Part shown: positions 17,570 to 27,718 of the stretch, in pieces
Layout of the letters: each line of letters begins with the position of its first letter
Numbering within the stretch: position 1 is the stretch's first letter
Position numbers and translations under genes: made by a program
From: Oligoflexales bacterium
GTDB lineage: Bacteria; Bdellovibrionota_B; Oligoflexia; Oligoflexales; JALZUQ01
NCBI GenBank assembly: GCA_023301465.1
Contig: JALZUQ010000009.1
Location: forward strand, 33,866-97,865
Reading direction: 5' to 3'
Length of the DNA stretch: 64,000 bases
The notes under the pieces: model-generated
Database searches by the model: none
Told to the model about the DNA's origin: nothing
What the model saw: the letters and a program-made list of their open reading frames with translations, nothing else

Positions 17570-18361
17570 TTAGTTAGCTGAAGCAACAACACCTAGTTTA
17601 GTTAATGCTTCATAAGTAATGGAGCCTTGAGCTAAACCTTGGCTCTTTTGGAAAGAACGAACGGCTTTGTAAGTATCTAAACCTAAAACACCGTCAATTT
17701 TACCTGGGTTATAACCTTGGTTTTTAAGTGCTTGTTGTAATTTACGAACAGTTGCTAGGTCACTGTTTGTCTTACATAGAACACGCTGCCAAGAAACTTC
17801 TGAAGCAGAAACCAATACTTTTTTGTTGTATTCTTGGTATTTTGCTGGGATCTCAGTTACTTGAGTCGATGCAGGAGAAACAATTTGCTTTACACGAATA
17901 ACTTTGTGCTTTGCAGGCATGTTTACATCTACAGTCTGAGGGCCAGTTACCATTTTTCTTTTGCGGATTGTCTTGTAAGTTGCAGGAACTGCTACTTTAC
18001 ACATAACATCGCCATTAAAACGATCTTCGCCTTTTTTGATGATTGTGTGAGCTGGCTTATCTACTACTTTTTCAGTTACTGTCTCGTACTTTGCAGGTAC
18101 GATCTTCTTTACTGTGTAAGCTGGAGATACTTCTACTTTCTTATCTACCCATTCCCACTTTGCAGGAACTGCTTTTACAACTTTAGAAGCTTCACGCTTT
18201 AAAACTTTTACGTTTTCTGTTTTGTATTGAGCCGGTTTGAAAACCTTTGCCATACACTGTCCTTCAGCTAAATCATCTGGGTTTGTTACACCAAACGCTG
18301 TCATTGAAAGACCTAACGAAATAACGCTTACCGCGAAAAATTTTGTTACATTGATTCTCAT
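17570..18361 (-). CDS. Exported peptidoglycan-binding repeat protein (copy 2)
   Basis: Clear paralogue of the gene at 4167: same signal peptide plan, the same EGQCM(A/G)KV opening, (V/M/I)PAxY/W/H repeats (KPAQY, VPAKW, VPAKY, VPATY, MPAKH, IPAKY), the same SWQxVLCKTN linker, and a PG_binding_1 domain with LQQALKNQGYNPGKIDGVLG. The long ORF would start at 18403, but AGGAG 9 bases before the ATG at 18361 and the signal peptide place the start there. Likely periplasmic and wall-bound. It has its own terminator. The two copies point in opposite directions about 13 kb apart. Confidence 0.83.
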   Translation of the reverse strand: MRINVTKFFAVSVISLGLSMTAFGVTNPDDLAEGQCMAKVFKPAQYKTENVKVLKREASKVVKAVPAKWEWVDKKVEVSPAYTVKKIVPAKYETVTEKVVDKPAHTIIKKGEDRFNGDVMCKVAVPATYKTIRKRKMVTGPQTVDVNMPAKHKVIRVKQIVSPASTQVTEIPAKYQEYNKKVLVSASEVSWQRVLCKTNSDLATVRKLQQALKNQGYNPGKIDGVLGLDTYKAVRSFQKSQGLAQGSITYEALTKLGVVASAN

Positions 18362-18564
18362 TAATCCTAACTCCTCTAAATCCATTAATAATGCTTGGAT
18401 CACCTTATTACAGAAAGCCCTTATTTTTAAGTAAAAAATACATTTGTTTGTTTTTTAACCAAGCACGATATTCAGACACACCAAGAAAACAAAGTAAATG
18501 AAAGCCCAAACACGTTACTAGCCAAGACTTACAAAGGAGCGTAGACTTTGGTTTATTTGATTAT

Positions 18565-19413
18565 TTACTTAAGGTTTGTGATGCTCACGCCGTGGCTTTT
18601 TATTGCAGAAAGTAAGAATTTCTTTTGATCCGGGTGAAAAATATTCACATAATACCCTTCTTTTTTATCAGGAGTTGCGTTTTCTACACTTGCTGTAGAA
18701 GAAACACCAACGACCAACCCACCTACAAGCATAGGCCCACCTGAATCACCAGAACCATTTAAAACATCTTTACCAGTTGACACTGAGCTACCGCTTTCAT
18801 CTGATCCCACTTGGTAGTAATGACCTTGTATTGCGATTCTCTTATTTACATTATGTACTTTATTTGTGCCTGACCTTCTTTTTCCACTCGAACTAAAGTT
18901 TCCTTCAGCAACGATACCGTAACCAACAATTTCTAAAGAATCGTTTTTCTTGGGTGTTTTTTTTGCAACACCAATAAACTTTTTAGCTGTATTTTTAGGG
19001 AATTTCACAACTGCTATATCATAGACAAAACCGCCTTCACCAAAGTCCCAAGTATAGTCTGGATGAATATATATTTTTGAAGACTTTGCCCCTTTGGCCT
19101 CACCTTGAATAACCCAAACGTCTTTCCAAACACCATCTACTGTCCAGTCCCACATGCAATGAGCAGCCGTTAGAATCGTATCACTTGAAACCCAAGTTCC
19201 AGTACAAAGAGCATCAAGCGACTGACCCTTTACTCCCATCCCAATTTGCACAACTCCGCGGTGCTTAGATTCAGCTAGGTCTTTACCATTAATAACATGT
19301 AGTTCATTTTGTTGAGGAGGCATTCCACAGGAGAGAATAAAGTGAGAAAAGAAACAAAGAACTAAAGTGTGCAAATGAATCTTATAATGCTTAAACCAAT
19401 GGCCGTCCGCCAT
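18565..19413 (-). CDS. Trypsin-like serine protease lipoprotein
   Basis: Complete S1 triad: His85 (LTAAHC), Asp132 (YDIAVV) and Ser224 (GSGDSGGPM). A signal region with lipobox ILSC (Cys29) would anchor it in a membrane facing outward. VINGKD at about 40 resembles the mature N-terminus that forms on zymogen cleavage. The specificity-pocket residue 6 before the serine is Leu/Asn-Gly rather than Asp, so trypsin-like Arg/Lys preference should not be assumed. The ribosome-binding site is an extended GGGGGAGAGG. A good sigma-70 promoter lies 50 bases upstream. Confidence 0.88.
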   Translation of the reverse strand: MADGHWFKHYKIHLHTLVLCFFSHFILSCGMPPQQNELHVINGKDLAESKHRGVVQIGMGVKGQSLDALCTGTWVSSDTILTAAHCMWDWTVDGVWKDVWVIQGEAKGAKSSKIYIHPDYTWDFGEGGFVYDIAVVKFPKNTAKKFIGVAKKTPKKNDSLEIVGYGIVAEGNFSSSGKRRSGTNKVHNVNKRIAIQGHYYQVGSDESGSSVSTGKDVLNGSGDSGGPMLVGGLVVGVSSTASVENATPDKKEGYYVNIFHPDQKKFLLSAIKSHGVSITNLK

Positions 19414-19465
19414 AAACCTCTCCCCCGAAAGTTTTCACGCTTTTATGAATCGCTGTATTGTTACA

Positions 19466-19494
19466 ATATTAACGGTAACTGGCCGGTTGGTCAA
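19466..19494 (-). promoter_or_regulatory. Sigma-70 promoter of the protease gene
   Basis: On the minus strand TTGACC (-35), a spacer of exactly 17 bases and TAATAT (-10), about 50 bases before the ATG at 19413. Confidence 0.65.
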
Positions 19495-19655
19495 ATATCC
19501 TGAGTCTTAAAAGGTTTGGTTTTTTGCAAAATACTTACGATAAAGTAATTATTTTAAATAGTTCGGAACAACTAAGTTTCGCCCACTCTAGGCCATTTAG
19601 TACCTAAATAATTACCACTAAACTAAACTCAAGTATGAGGGGTTGCACATTAAAA

Positions 19656-20447
19656 TTAAGCAGACGCTGGTTTTACACGAGGTTTTTTCTTTATGATTCG
19701 AATCAATATAATAGAAACCTCAAACATTAAATACAATGGGCCTGCCATCGCCACTTGAGAAAAGGGATCTGGAGGAGTAAATGCAGCTCCCATAACGAGA
19801 ATCACCACTAAGACAACACCTCTATTTTTTGCCAACACTTCCACTTGAATTAAATCTAGCATTGCTAAGAGTATCAATAAAACCGGAGCCTCAAAGACAA
19901 AACCAAAACCAAGAATCATTAAGGTTAACAGTGATAGGTAGTCATTAATCGTGATGATGGGAACCCCAATTTTCATCCCGAAACCAATCAGAAAGTCTAA
20001 CGCTACTGGCAAAATGACATAGTAAGCAAAAAAGACTCCCAAAAAGAACTGAGCTACTGAAGCAATTGCGAAAGGAATAATGTATTTTCTTTCACTTGGA
20101 TACAAAGCTGGCTCAAAAAACTTCCACATTTGCCAAAGCCATATTGGACAACCAAGAATCACAGAAACAAAAACACAGACTTTTAATGATGACACAAATG
20201 CGTCCATTGGCCCCGTAAAGTGAAGTGCTGCAGCTGCTTCTGGAAGCGAATTTGTTAAGGGGACCCTAAGAAAATGAATGATTTGATCAGAAAACGGAAG
20301 AGCGATTAAAAACAAAACGATCACATAGATCAAAGATCTCACCAAACGTGAACGAAGTTCAGTAAGGTGATCCCATAGTGACATGACTTTGCCGCCGTCT
20401 ACGAGCTCTTCCTCTTGGTCCGAAGGTAAGTGTTTTTGATTATTCAT
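19656..20447 (-). CDS. tatC: Sec-independent protein translocase TatC
   Basis: Core receptor of the twin-arginine translocase in the inner membrane. 263 residues with six membrane segments, the N-terminal WDHLTELRSRL signature, the FFEPALYPSERK loop and the conserved proline-bearing helices. The N-terminal cytoplasmic part is slightly longer than usual (about 20 residues). No tatA or tatB is visible nearby. It lies 50 bases downstream of polA on the same strand and may be read from the same transcript. The DUF1501-like protein at 9990 may be one of its substrates (inference from its NRRDLL leader). Confidence 0.95.
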   Translation of the reverse strand: MNNQKHLPSDQEEELVDGGKVMSLWDHLTELRSRLVRSLIYVIVLFLIALPFSDQIIHFLRVPLTNSLPEAAAALHFTGPMDAFVSSLKVCVFVSVILGCPIWLWQMWKFFEPALYPSERKYIIPFAIASVAQFFLGVFFAYYVILPVALDFLIGFGMKIGVPIITINDYLSLLTLMILGFGFVFEAPVLLILLAMLDLIQVEVLAKNRGVVLVVILVMGAAFTPPDPFSQVAMAGPLYLMFEVSIILIRIIKKKPRVKPASA

Positions 20448-20497
20448 TCTTTTAGTCTAACATAGGAAAAAAACGAGTCCAAGCACACAACAGAAAA

Positions 20498-23296
20498 CTA
20501 GTGAGCCTCTAACCAATTACTACCTGCTCCCACCTCAACCGCAAGTGGAGTATCTAGCTCAACAGCCTGCTCCATCGTCTCTTTAATCAACACCTTCATT
20601 TTTTCTAGTTCGGATTTAGGAACCTCAAAAACCAGTTCATCATGCACCTGCATGATGAGCTTACTGTTTAGACCTTCTGCTTTTAATTGCTTGTGAATTT
20701 TAATCATGGCCATTTTTGTAATATCAGCAGCTGAACCCTGAACCGGAGTATTTACCGCCATATTCTCAGCCGCAATTACCCTACCTACATTCGTGCTATC
20801 AAGCTCTTCAATTTGCCTAAGGCGACCTGAAATAGTTCGCACTTCGCCTGTTGAATGAGCTTCTTCTTTGCATTTTTCAATAAACCCATGAATACGAGGA
20901 TAAGAATCAAAGTACTTTTGAATAAACTCTTTAGCCTCTCTTAAGCTAACTCCAGTTTCACGGCTTAAGCGTTGAGACCCCATTCCATAAATAATTCCAA
21001 AGTTAATTGCTTTTGCTTGAGAGCGTTGAGCATCATTTACTTCAGCCACTTCAACACCAAATATTTTTGAAGCAGTACTACGGTGAATATCTTCACCTGA
21101 CTTAAACGCCTTACCCAAATCCTCTTCTTTTGCAAGGTGTGCAAGCACTCGTAGCTCCATTTGAGAGTAATCAGCAGATATGATGAGACTATCTTTGTTT
21201 TGGGGCTTAAAAGATTCTCGGATACGCCTTCCAAGCTTGGTTCTTATAGGAATGTTTTGTAAATTAGGGTCATTACTGCTCAATCTACCAGTTGCAGTCC
21301 CAAACTGATTAAAAGAAGCATGGATTCGACCTGACTTGCCATTCACCATTTTTGGTAGTGCTTGAACATAAGTGCTGTTGAGTTTTCCCACGGTTCGGTA
21401 TTCTAATATTTTTGAAGCAACTGGATGCTCAGACAGTCTTTCCAAAACAGAAACATCCGTAGAAAAACCAGATTTTGTTTTTTTGAGCCTTTTGACTCCA
21501 AGCTTTTCGTGTACTTTAAGTTTTTCAAACAAAATGACCTGTAACTGCTTAGGAGACTTGATGTTAAACTCCTCGCCTGCGATAGCGTATATTTCTTTTT
21601 CTAGCTCGTACGCAGCTTCTGCAAGCTCAACGGAAAAACTCTCCAACTCACCTTGGTCAATAAACACACCTGATCGTTCCATTTCAACGATAACAGGCAG
21701 CAAAGGAAGCTCCCAATCTCGGTAAACCTTTTCCAAGCCCTTGGCTTGAAGCTTTTTTTGAAGCTCATGATGCAACCGCAAAGTATAGTCTGCATCTTCA
21801 CATGCATAGTTTTTTAGTAGTCCTAATTCAGCCTCTTCTATAGGTGTTTTTTTCTTTTCTCCCATTAATGCAGTGGTAGGGATTTTCTTATAGTTAAAAC
21901 TAGCAAAACATTGATCATCAAGCCCAATACCTCTTTTGCCAGGCATCAACAAATGAGCTGCCATCATGGAGTCTTCAATCTTTTGAGAGTTTTGAATACC
22001 GATATTTGCCAGCATATGAAGATCAAACTTTGCATTATGAGCAACCTTCGCCACATCTAAGCCCATAATTTCCTCTACAGCGTTCCTAGCATCTTGAGCC
22101 GTTAGATCGTTTTCCAAGTGTTTTTCAATCAAAGGCAGGTAATAAGCTTCTCCCTCCCTAAAACTACAACTAAACCCAATTGGCTCACTTTCCATTTTAC
22201 TAAGGCCCGTAGTTTCTGTGTCAAAAGAGAAAATACTTGAATTTTTCAAGCTACCCATAAGCTCGGAAACCCCAGCTTTTGTATCTACAAGTTTATAGCC
22301 GCTAAAATCACGCCCATCTTCTATATCAACAGGCTCAGCCTCTTCGGTTTCTGCACTCTTCTTCGTTTTTTTAACAGCCTCGGGTTTTGCCGCTGTAGTC
22401 GCTGAAGCCGGAGCACTAAAATCAAATCTCTCTAAAATCTTGCTAAAATTCATAAACTCACAAAACTCACGGAATTCCGGGTTTTGAAAAACCTCATAAA
22501 CATTAAGCCGGTAATCCTCAAAGGTACTTTCTATCTCACAATCTGTTTTGATAGTAACGAGGTCCTTTGACAGGTAAGCCATTTCTTTTGATTCCGATAA
22601 AGAGTTCTTTTGTCGTTTATTGGTGATCTCTTCAAGGTTTGCGTAGATGTTATCCAAACCGCCATAGGCTGAAATCAACTTTGCAGCTCCTTTTTCACCG
22701 ATTCCTCTCACGCCCGGGACATTATCGGAACTATCCCCAATGATAGCCAGAGCATCAATAACCTGGCTTGGCTTACACCCAAATTTCTCAAAGACTTCCG
22801 CTTCATTGACGATAAGATGTTTACCTGCTTTTTTCGGAGCGTACATACTGACGTTAGGGTTGATTAACTGCATAAAGTCTTTGTCACCAGAAACAATATA
22901 AACATGCTGATTTTCACTAGCGTGTTTCACTGCCAACGTCCCTAACAGGTCATCTGCTTCATATCCTGGAGTTTTAAGGGTTGGGACTTTAAAGAAATCA
23001 AACAATTGAAATAGATAAGGCAGCTGAAGAGCAAGGTCTTCAGGCATTTCGTCTCGATTTGCCTTATACTCAGAATACATTTTATGCCTAAACGTAGGCT
23101 CACGACTATCACTACAAAAACACAGGTAATCAACCGGTTCACGGTCAATCAAACGAAGCAAAAACTGCATACTCCCGTAAACAACAGAGGTTTGTAGACC
23201 ATCACTATTTAAAAGAGGCCTCATCCCAAATGCGTGATAACAGCGAAAAGCCATCGCCATGACGTCTATTGCGTAAAGATTCTTTTTTTGAGACAT
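20498..23296 (-). CDS. polA: DNA polymerase I
   Basis: 932 residues, the normal length. Residues 1-290: 5'-3' exonuclease (AIDVMAMAFRCYHAF, GYEADDLLGTLA, SGDKDFMQL, GDSSDNVPGVRGIG). About 290-330: a Lys/Glu/Ala linker. About 330-520: 3'-5' exonuclease with FDTETTGL, AHNAKFDLHML and ACEDADYTL, so proofreading residues are kept. 530-932: polymerase with SADYSQMELRVLAHL (motif A), the O-helix RSQAKAINFGIIYG, and QVHDELVFEV (motif C). It performs Okazaki-fragment and repair synthesis. It is divergent from gltA, with a 283-base gap holding nothing clear beyond a TATAAT at 23539. Confidence 0.97.
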   Translation of the reverse strand: MSQKKNLYAIDVMAMAFRCYHAFGMRPLLNSDGLQTSVVYGSMQFLLRLIDREPVDYLCFCSDSREPTFRHKMYSEYKANRDEMPEDLALQLPYLFQLFDFFKVPTLKTPGYEADDLLGTLAVKHASENQHVYIVSGDKDFMQLINPNVSMYAPKKAGKHLIVNEAEVFEKFGCKPSQVIDALAIIGDSSDNVPGVRGIGEKGAAKLISAYGGLDNIYANLEEITNKRQKNSLSESKEMAYLSKDLVTIKTDCEIESTFEDYRLNVYEVFQNPEFREFCEFMNFSKILERFDFSAPASATTAAKPEAVKKTKKSAETEEAEPVDIEDGRDFSGYKLVDTKAGVSELMGSLKNSSIFSFDTETTGLSKMESEPIGFSCSFREGEAYYLPLIEKHLENDLTAQDARNAVEEIMGLDVAKVAHNAKFDLHMLANIGIQNSQKIEDSMMAAHLLMPGKRGIGLDDQCFASFNYKKIPTTALMGEKKKTPIEEAELGLLKNYACEDADYTLRLHHELQKKLQAKGLEKVYRDWELPLLPVIVEMERSGVFIDQGELESFSVELAEAAYELEKEIYAIAGEEFNIKSPKQLQVILFEKLKVHEKLGVKRLKKTKSGFSTDVSVLERLSEHPVASKILEYRTVGKLNSTYVQALPKMVNGKSGRIHASFNQFGTATGRLSSNDPNLQNIPIRTKLGRRIRESFKPQNKDSLIISADYSQMELRVLAHLAKEEDLGKAFKSGEDIHRSTASKIFGVEVAEVNDAQRSQAKAINFGIIYGMGSQRLSRETGVSLREAKEFIQKYFDSYPRIHGFIEKCKEEAHSTGEVRTISGRLRQIEELDSTNVGRVIAAENMAVNTPVQGSAADITKMAMIKIHKQLKAEGLNSKLIMQVHDELVFEVPKSELEKMKVLIKETMEQAVELDTPLAVEVGAGSNWLEAH

Positions 23297-23579
23297 GCAG
23301 TTACCTTCATTCAGGAGTTAAAAGATTGGCATATTGATAACAAACCCAGAACATAAACAAAATATATTCCTATGAGAGTTTAAAACCACTAGACAAGTTT
23401 TAAGCACACCAAACACCCAAAGGTCTATTTTGTACTCAACACTTTGAATTTGAACCAGCATTACGAAAACAAAGCTTAATACAAAGACACTCAGAAACTA
23501 TTCAGCAAGGACAACTAGCCAAATCATTGGAAATACAGTATAATATGCTTATAAAATTTTAAATTTCGGAGAAACATAT

Positions 23580-24866
23580 ATGAGTAATAACGCCCAACTT
23601 ACTGCCGCAGGCAAAACCATAGAGCTTCCCATGATCGTTGGATCAGAAGGCGAGCAGGGCATTAATATCTCCAAACTTAGATCACAAAGCGGTTTGATCA
23701 CCTTGGACCCCGGCTTTACCTCCACTGGTTCTTGTCAAAGTGCTATTACCTTTATTGACGGCGAAAAAGGAATCCTTCGTTACCGTGGAATTGCAATTGA
23801 AGAACTTGCTGAGAAATCAAGCTTTGTTGAAGTTTCTTACCTTCTTATCAATGGACGCCTTCCAAATAAAACAGAACTAGCTGACTACTCCAATAACCTC
23901 ACAAGGCACTCACTTCTTCATGAGTCGATGCTCAACTTTTTTGACGGATACCCAGCAAATGCTCACCCTATGGCGATTTTATCTTCAATGGTTTGTTCTC
24001 TTTCCACTTATTACCCAGAATTTAATGACCCGACTTCTGCTAGACAAAGCTCTGAAGCGATTTGCAGACTTCTCTCAAAAGTAAGAACTATTGCAGCGTA
24101 CACCTACAAGAAGAGTATTGGGCAGCCAGTGATGTACCCAAGCAATCGTTTAAGCTATTGTGCAAACTTCCTTCATATGATGTTTGCTGTTCCTTCTGAA
24201 CCATTTGAAATGGATGAAGATATCGTCAAGATCATGAACCAGCTTTTAATTCTTCATGCTGACCATGAGCAAAACTGCTCAACATCGACTGTCAGACTAG
24301 TTGGCTCTTCTCACGCAAACCTTTTTGCATCCGTTGCTGCAGGAATCCTTGCACTTTGGGGACCACGCCACGGTGGTGCGAACCAAGCAGTCGTTGAGAT
24401 GCTTCAAGAAATTCATAACAACGGCGGAGACGTCAAAAAAGCCATTGCTCTTGCAAAAGACAAAGAAAGCGGCTTCCGCTTAATGGGCTTTGGTCACCGT
24501 GTTTACAAAAACTATGACCCACGTGCAAAAGTCATCAAAGCAAGCTGTGACAAACTACTTGCAAAAAAGGGCATTGATGACCCACTTCTAGATATCGCTA
24601 AGAAATTAGAAGAAGCTGCATTAGAGGACCCATACTTTAAGGATCGCAAGCTTTATCCAAACGTAGATTTTTACTCTGGCGTCATCTATAGAGCCCTAGG
24701 AATTCCAAGTAATATGTTCACTGTGATGTTTGCTCTTGGTAGGCTTCCGGGTTGGATTGCTCATTGGGCTGAGATGCATCAAGATCCAACTGGACGTATC
24801 GGCAGACCAAGACAGATCTACACAGGACCAAACGCAACAAAATACATAGATATTGATAAAAGATAA
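23580..24866 (+). CDS. gltA: Citrate synthase
   Basis: Condenses oxaloacetate and acetyl-CoA to citrate at the entry of the TCA cycle. 428 residues, the hexameric Gram-negative type length. Active-site elements: LHADHEQNCSTSTVRLVGSS, WGPRHGGANQ and FGHRVYKNYDPRA, plus the catalytic aspartate region VDFYSGVIYRALG. The N-terminal beta-domain with GFTSTGSCQSAITFIDGEKG is also of the Gram-negative type, which often is NADH sensitive. CGGAG is 8 bases before ATG. The stop TAA shares its last A with the ATG of the next gene, so both are translationally coupled. Confidence 0.97.
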   Translation: MSNNAQLTAAGKTIELPMIVGSEGEQGINISKLRSQSGLITLDPGFTSTGSCQSAITFIDGEKGILRYRGIAIEELAEKSSFVEVSYLLINGRLPNKTELADYSNNLTRHSLLHESMLNFFDGYPANAHPMAILSSMVCSLSTYYPEFNDPTSARQSSEAICRLLSKVRTIAAYTYKKSIGQPVMYPSNRLSYCANFLHMMFAVPSEPFEMDEDIVKIMNQLLILHADHEQNCSTSTVRLVGSSHANLFASVAAGILALWGPRHGGANQAVVEMLQEIHNNGGDVKKAIALAKDKESGFRLMGFGHRVYKNYDPRAKVIKASCDKLLAKKGIDDPLLDIAKKLEEAALEDPYFKDRKLYPNVDFYSGVIYRALGIPSNMFTVMFALGRLPGWIAHWAEMHQDPTGRIGRPRQIYTGPNATKYIDIDKR

Positions 24867-25351
24867 TGAGCAACAAACAAATCTGGCTCATGAAAACGGA
24901 GCCAGATGTTTTTTCATTCGAAGACCTACTTTCAAGGCCAAAGATGACTGAGCCTTGGGACGGTATTCGCAATTACCAAGCTAGAAATTTTTTAAGAGAC
25001 ACCATCAAGTTAGGCGATACGGTTTTTATCTATCATAGTAACTGCAAAGTTCCCGGGATCGTAGGTGTCGCAAAAGTTGTAAAAGAAGGTTACCCAGACC
25101 ACACTGCCCTAGACCCTAAGAGCAAGTACTATGACAAAAAACCGTTGAAAGACGGTGAACCACGCTGGTATATGGTGGACGTCCAAGCTACACATTCACT
25201 CAAAGAGCATGCGAGTCTTCAGGATCTTCGTACCTTTAAAGAGCTCTCTGAAATGCCTTTACTTCGAAAAGGCCAAAGACTATCTATACAGCCGGTTGCT
25301 AAGCCTGAGTTTGACTTTATTAAAAAGAAGTTTGGGTTCAAAAAAACTTAA
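24866..25351 (+). CDS. EVE-domain protein
   Basis: 161 residues forming one EVE domain (PUA/YTH-like fold): WLMKTEPDVFSFEDL at the start, WDGIRNYQARNFLRD, GDTVFIYHSNC, PGIVGVAKV and DGEPRWYMVDVQ. EVE proteins bind modified bases in DNA or RNA, such as 5-methyl- or 5-hydroxymethylcytosine; bacterial stand-alone copies of this thymocyte-nuclear-protein type are widespread and their target is not settled. The start overlaps the gltA stop by one base. It is convergent with the next gene at 2 bases distance. Confidence 0.9.
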   Translation: MSNKQIWLMKTEPDVFSFEDLLSRPKMTEPWDGIRNYQARNFLRDTIKLGDTVFIYHSNCKVPGIVGVAKVVKEGYPDHTALDPKSKYYDKKPLKDGEPRWYMVDVQATHSLKEHASLQDLRTFKELSEMPLLRKGQRLSIQPVAKPEFDFIKKKFGFKKT

Positions 25352-25353
25352 GA

Positions 25354-25974
25354 TCAAAACCTATCGTGGCAAGTCTTTAGCTCTATATCTTTAAGAGCAG
25401 GCACTACGTCAGTTTTTACAAAATCTTTATTGGTAGGACGATTCATAACATTGATATTCGAAGTGAAATAGCCGACATGCTCAATTTCAACCTCAGGGTC
25501 AATTAGATTTTGTGACACTAAAGCACCAGACATCATATATTGTTTAAACGCCATAACATCGTTGTAAGTTGGTTTTACACCATGCATTTCGTTCACATCC
25601 AACTCATCTTGTATGGATGGCTGCCAATCCTCTGGAGCACTAAGAACATCAATTCTGACAGCCCACCAATATGGACCAATACGAAAAAAAGGGGCTTTTT
25701 TTATGGTTGCTGGAACCTCAAAACGACCTTCAGCATCAACATCCAAAACCAGCCAACTTTTTTGCATCTGCTCTTGTCCGGACAATGCTAAATAATTTGA
25801 AGACCAAAGCTCAAAACGGAGCACTACTCGGTAAACCTTTTGAGGGTCTATTTTAGAAATTCGCCCACTTGTAGATGGTATAGATATCTTAGAAAGTTTT
25901 GTTGGCCATCCATAACTATGAACTGAAGAAAACAATAAAGCTAAGAGCATTGAACATTTGATTAATGATGACAT
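25354..25974 (-). CDS. Exported protein of unknown function
   Basis: The start at 25974 has AGGAA 6 bases upstream and gives a standard signal peptide (SSLIKCSMLLALLFSSVHSYG); the longer ORF to 26040 would bury it. About 185 mature residues, no cysteines, several Trp (FELWSSNYLAL, IGPYWWAVRIDVLSAPEDW). The pattern of beta-segments suggests a periplasmic beta-sandwich, but no family is recognised. Appears monocistronic. Confidence 0.6.
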   Translation of the reverse strand: MSSLIKCSMLLALLFSSVHSYGWPTKLSKISIPSTSGRISKIDPQKVYRVVLRFELWSSNYLALSGQEQMQKSWLVLDVDAEGRFEVPATIKKAPFFRIGPYWWAVRIDVLSAPEDWQPSIQDELDVNEMHGVKPTYNDVMAFKQYMMSGALVSQNLIDPEVEIEHVGYFTSNINVMNRPTNKDFVKTDVVPALKDIELKTCHDRF

Positions 25975-26195
25975 ATCATTTCCTACATAAAAAAAGACGA
26001 AAGAAATAAGTCTGTTAACACATACACGAAAACAACTCAACCCTCCAAAAGAGCCGCGAATGCCTATAGAAAGTGAGGTTCAAAGAGGTTCAAAAGTTCA
26101 GTTAGATTTATCAGATTCTCACGCTCTTATCATGTGTATAACTATATATCTTTTAAAGCTGATTTTCTTAGTGGTGCAGCATGGAGTTTGATGAA

Positions 26196-26573
26196 ATGCA
26201 TAAAAAAACAATATATGTTTTGGGACTTACGATACTTTTATTTTTAGTTATAAATGCAGCACAATCTCATCAACAAAAAGCCCCCATTATATTAAAAATC
26301 TCAACAGAAACACTTGGCCAAGCCAAACAACATGGTTACAAATATAAATTTCACGTTAATAAAGCTCTTCAAGGTCATAAGAAGTCATTAACATCGCTAC
26401 TCAATTTCTCTAGTAAAACCGACGCTGCAGGTAGCTTGGGTCACCGGTGTCTCATCGACGCATTGGGTGAAAAATTAGGTAGAAATATTATTTTACAGGC
26501 GATTGCAGCGTTACAACAACCGAAAATAAAAAAGTATATGCAATGGTATATAAATGGCGAACCTTGCTTTTAA
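26196..26573 (+). CDS. Small exported or membrane-anchored protein
   Basis: GGAG at 26183-26186 lies 9 bases before the ATG at 26196; a longer form from 26181 is possible. 125 residues: a basic start and hydrophobic segment (TIYVLGLTILLFLVINAAQS), then a basic, Lys/Gln/His-rich domain with two cysteines (HRCLIDA and EPCF). No family recognised. The small size and single cysteine pair are compatible with a periplasmic protein. Confidence 0.5.
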   Translation: MHKKTIYVLGLTILLFLVINAAQSHQQKAPIILKISTETLGQAKQHGYKYKFHVNKALQGHKKSLTSLLNFSSKTDAAGSLGHRCLIDALGEKLGRNIILQAIAALQQPKIKKYMQWYINGEPCF

Positions 26574-26732
26574 CATTTTTTAAAGATCCTCATAAATATG
26601 AAGCCCAAATATATAGACCGTTTTCATAAGTGAAATCATAAAAAAATTTCGCAGCCAAATGGCCATTAACATATGGATTTAGAATATATTTGTGTTATAA
26701 ACTTTTAGTAAAACTTAATTAAAGGATTAAAA

Positions 26733-27686
26733 GTGCGATTGCTATTATTCTACTTGATTTTGTCTTCATTTTTGCTGATTTCTTGTGTATCTACGAAAAC
26801 AAATAAAAACCTACCCTACGATCACCATATTTTTTGTCAGAATAGCCAGAAAGAAACTGAAGAGAGATTTCAAAAGTTAGGAGTTGAAGACATTGATCCA
26901 TTGGTACTAAACAAGCAAATAAGATCTTATATGGCTCAGAACCAATTAGGCAAGGTCATATCTAAGCTAGTTCAAGTACCAGTTGTGTATGACCTTTCTG
27001 TCAAAAAAATGTGCCCTAATTATCAGGACCTAAAGGAAACACAGCCTGGCCGAGAGCTTCTTTTAACTCTCTATGAACTTATAAAAAAAGCAAGTAAAGT
27101 TCCTTATTCGAAAGCTTGCCAAAGAATGAAAGAACTTGAGGTTGGAGAAATAGCATATTTAACTTTATTTGGTATCGGCTGGAAACAAGTGAATCCTATC
27201 TCAAACAACTGTAACTCCTGGCCAGGAAGCGGGACTTCATCAAATCAACCATGGTGTCGAGCGTATCAAAACTTAGTATTAAGTCAAGACATTCGAAACC
27301 TCATTAGAAGGCAGATCAAATGCGGCCAAATTAAAAAGGCTGAGAAGTTTATTTTTCTTACTAAAGAAAAAACTCATGGCAATGTGAAGTTTAAACTATT
27401 GCCTCTTTTAGCTGATGCTTACAAGGCTAAAGGAGATTCGGCTTCCAGTAATATTGTGAATTTGGCCTATAAATATGCAACTAAGAATAGAAAAAGAGTC
27501 AGCGTCCCTAAAAGTATCCTAGCACTTTCTCCAAAAAATATAATTAAATGCAGGCCAAAAGAAGTTTTTAAAGATTTATCTGCATATAGAGTACTTAATT
27601 TGACCTGTTATAATGGAAAAACCAAAACGAAGCAGATCAAATGGAATCACTTACAAGCTAAAAAACCGCAGGTTGTCGAGCTTTAG
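26733..27686 (+). CDS. Lipoprotein of unknown function
   Basis: GTG start with AAAGGA 6 bases upstream. Lipobox LLISC. The mature part (about 300 residues) is helical and Lys-rich, with six or more cysteines (FCQNS, KMCPNY, ACQRMK, NNCNSW, WCRAYQ, IKCGQ). A segment FKLLPLLADAYKAKGDSASS could be a TPR-like helix pair. No family recognised. A protein-like but broken reading frame lies just downstream (27719-27928). Confidence 0.65.
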   Translation: MRLLLFYLILSSFLLISCVSTKTNKNLPYDHHIFCQNSQKETEERFQKLGVEDIDPLVLNKQIRSYMAQNQLGKVISKLVQVPVVYDLSVKKMCPNYQDLKETQPGRELLLTLYELIKKASKVPYSKACQRMKELEVGEIAYLTLFGIGWKQVNPISNNCNSWPGSGTSSNQPWCRAYQNLVLSQDIRNLIRRQIKCGQIKKAEKFIFLTKEKTHGNVKFKLLPLLADAYKAKGDSASSNIVNLAYKYATKNRKRVSVPKSILALSPKNIIKCRPKEVFKDLSAYRVLNLTCYNGKTKTKQIKWNHLQAKKPQVVEL

Positions 27687-27718
27687 GGAAAGCTTATGGT
27701 CTGTAGTATGAGTATTAA

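Noticed and set aside
17834..18202. 122-codon plus-strand frame
   Set aside because: Antisense shadow of the peptidoglycan-binding repeat gene; its Tyr/Cys-rich translation reflects the complement of the repeats.
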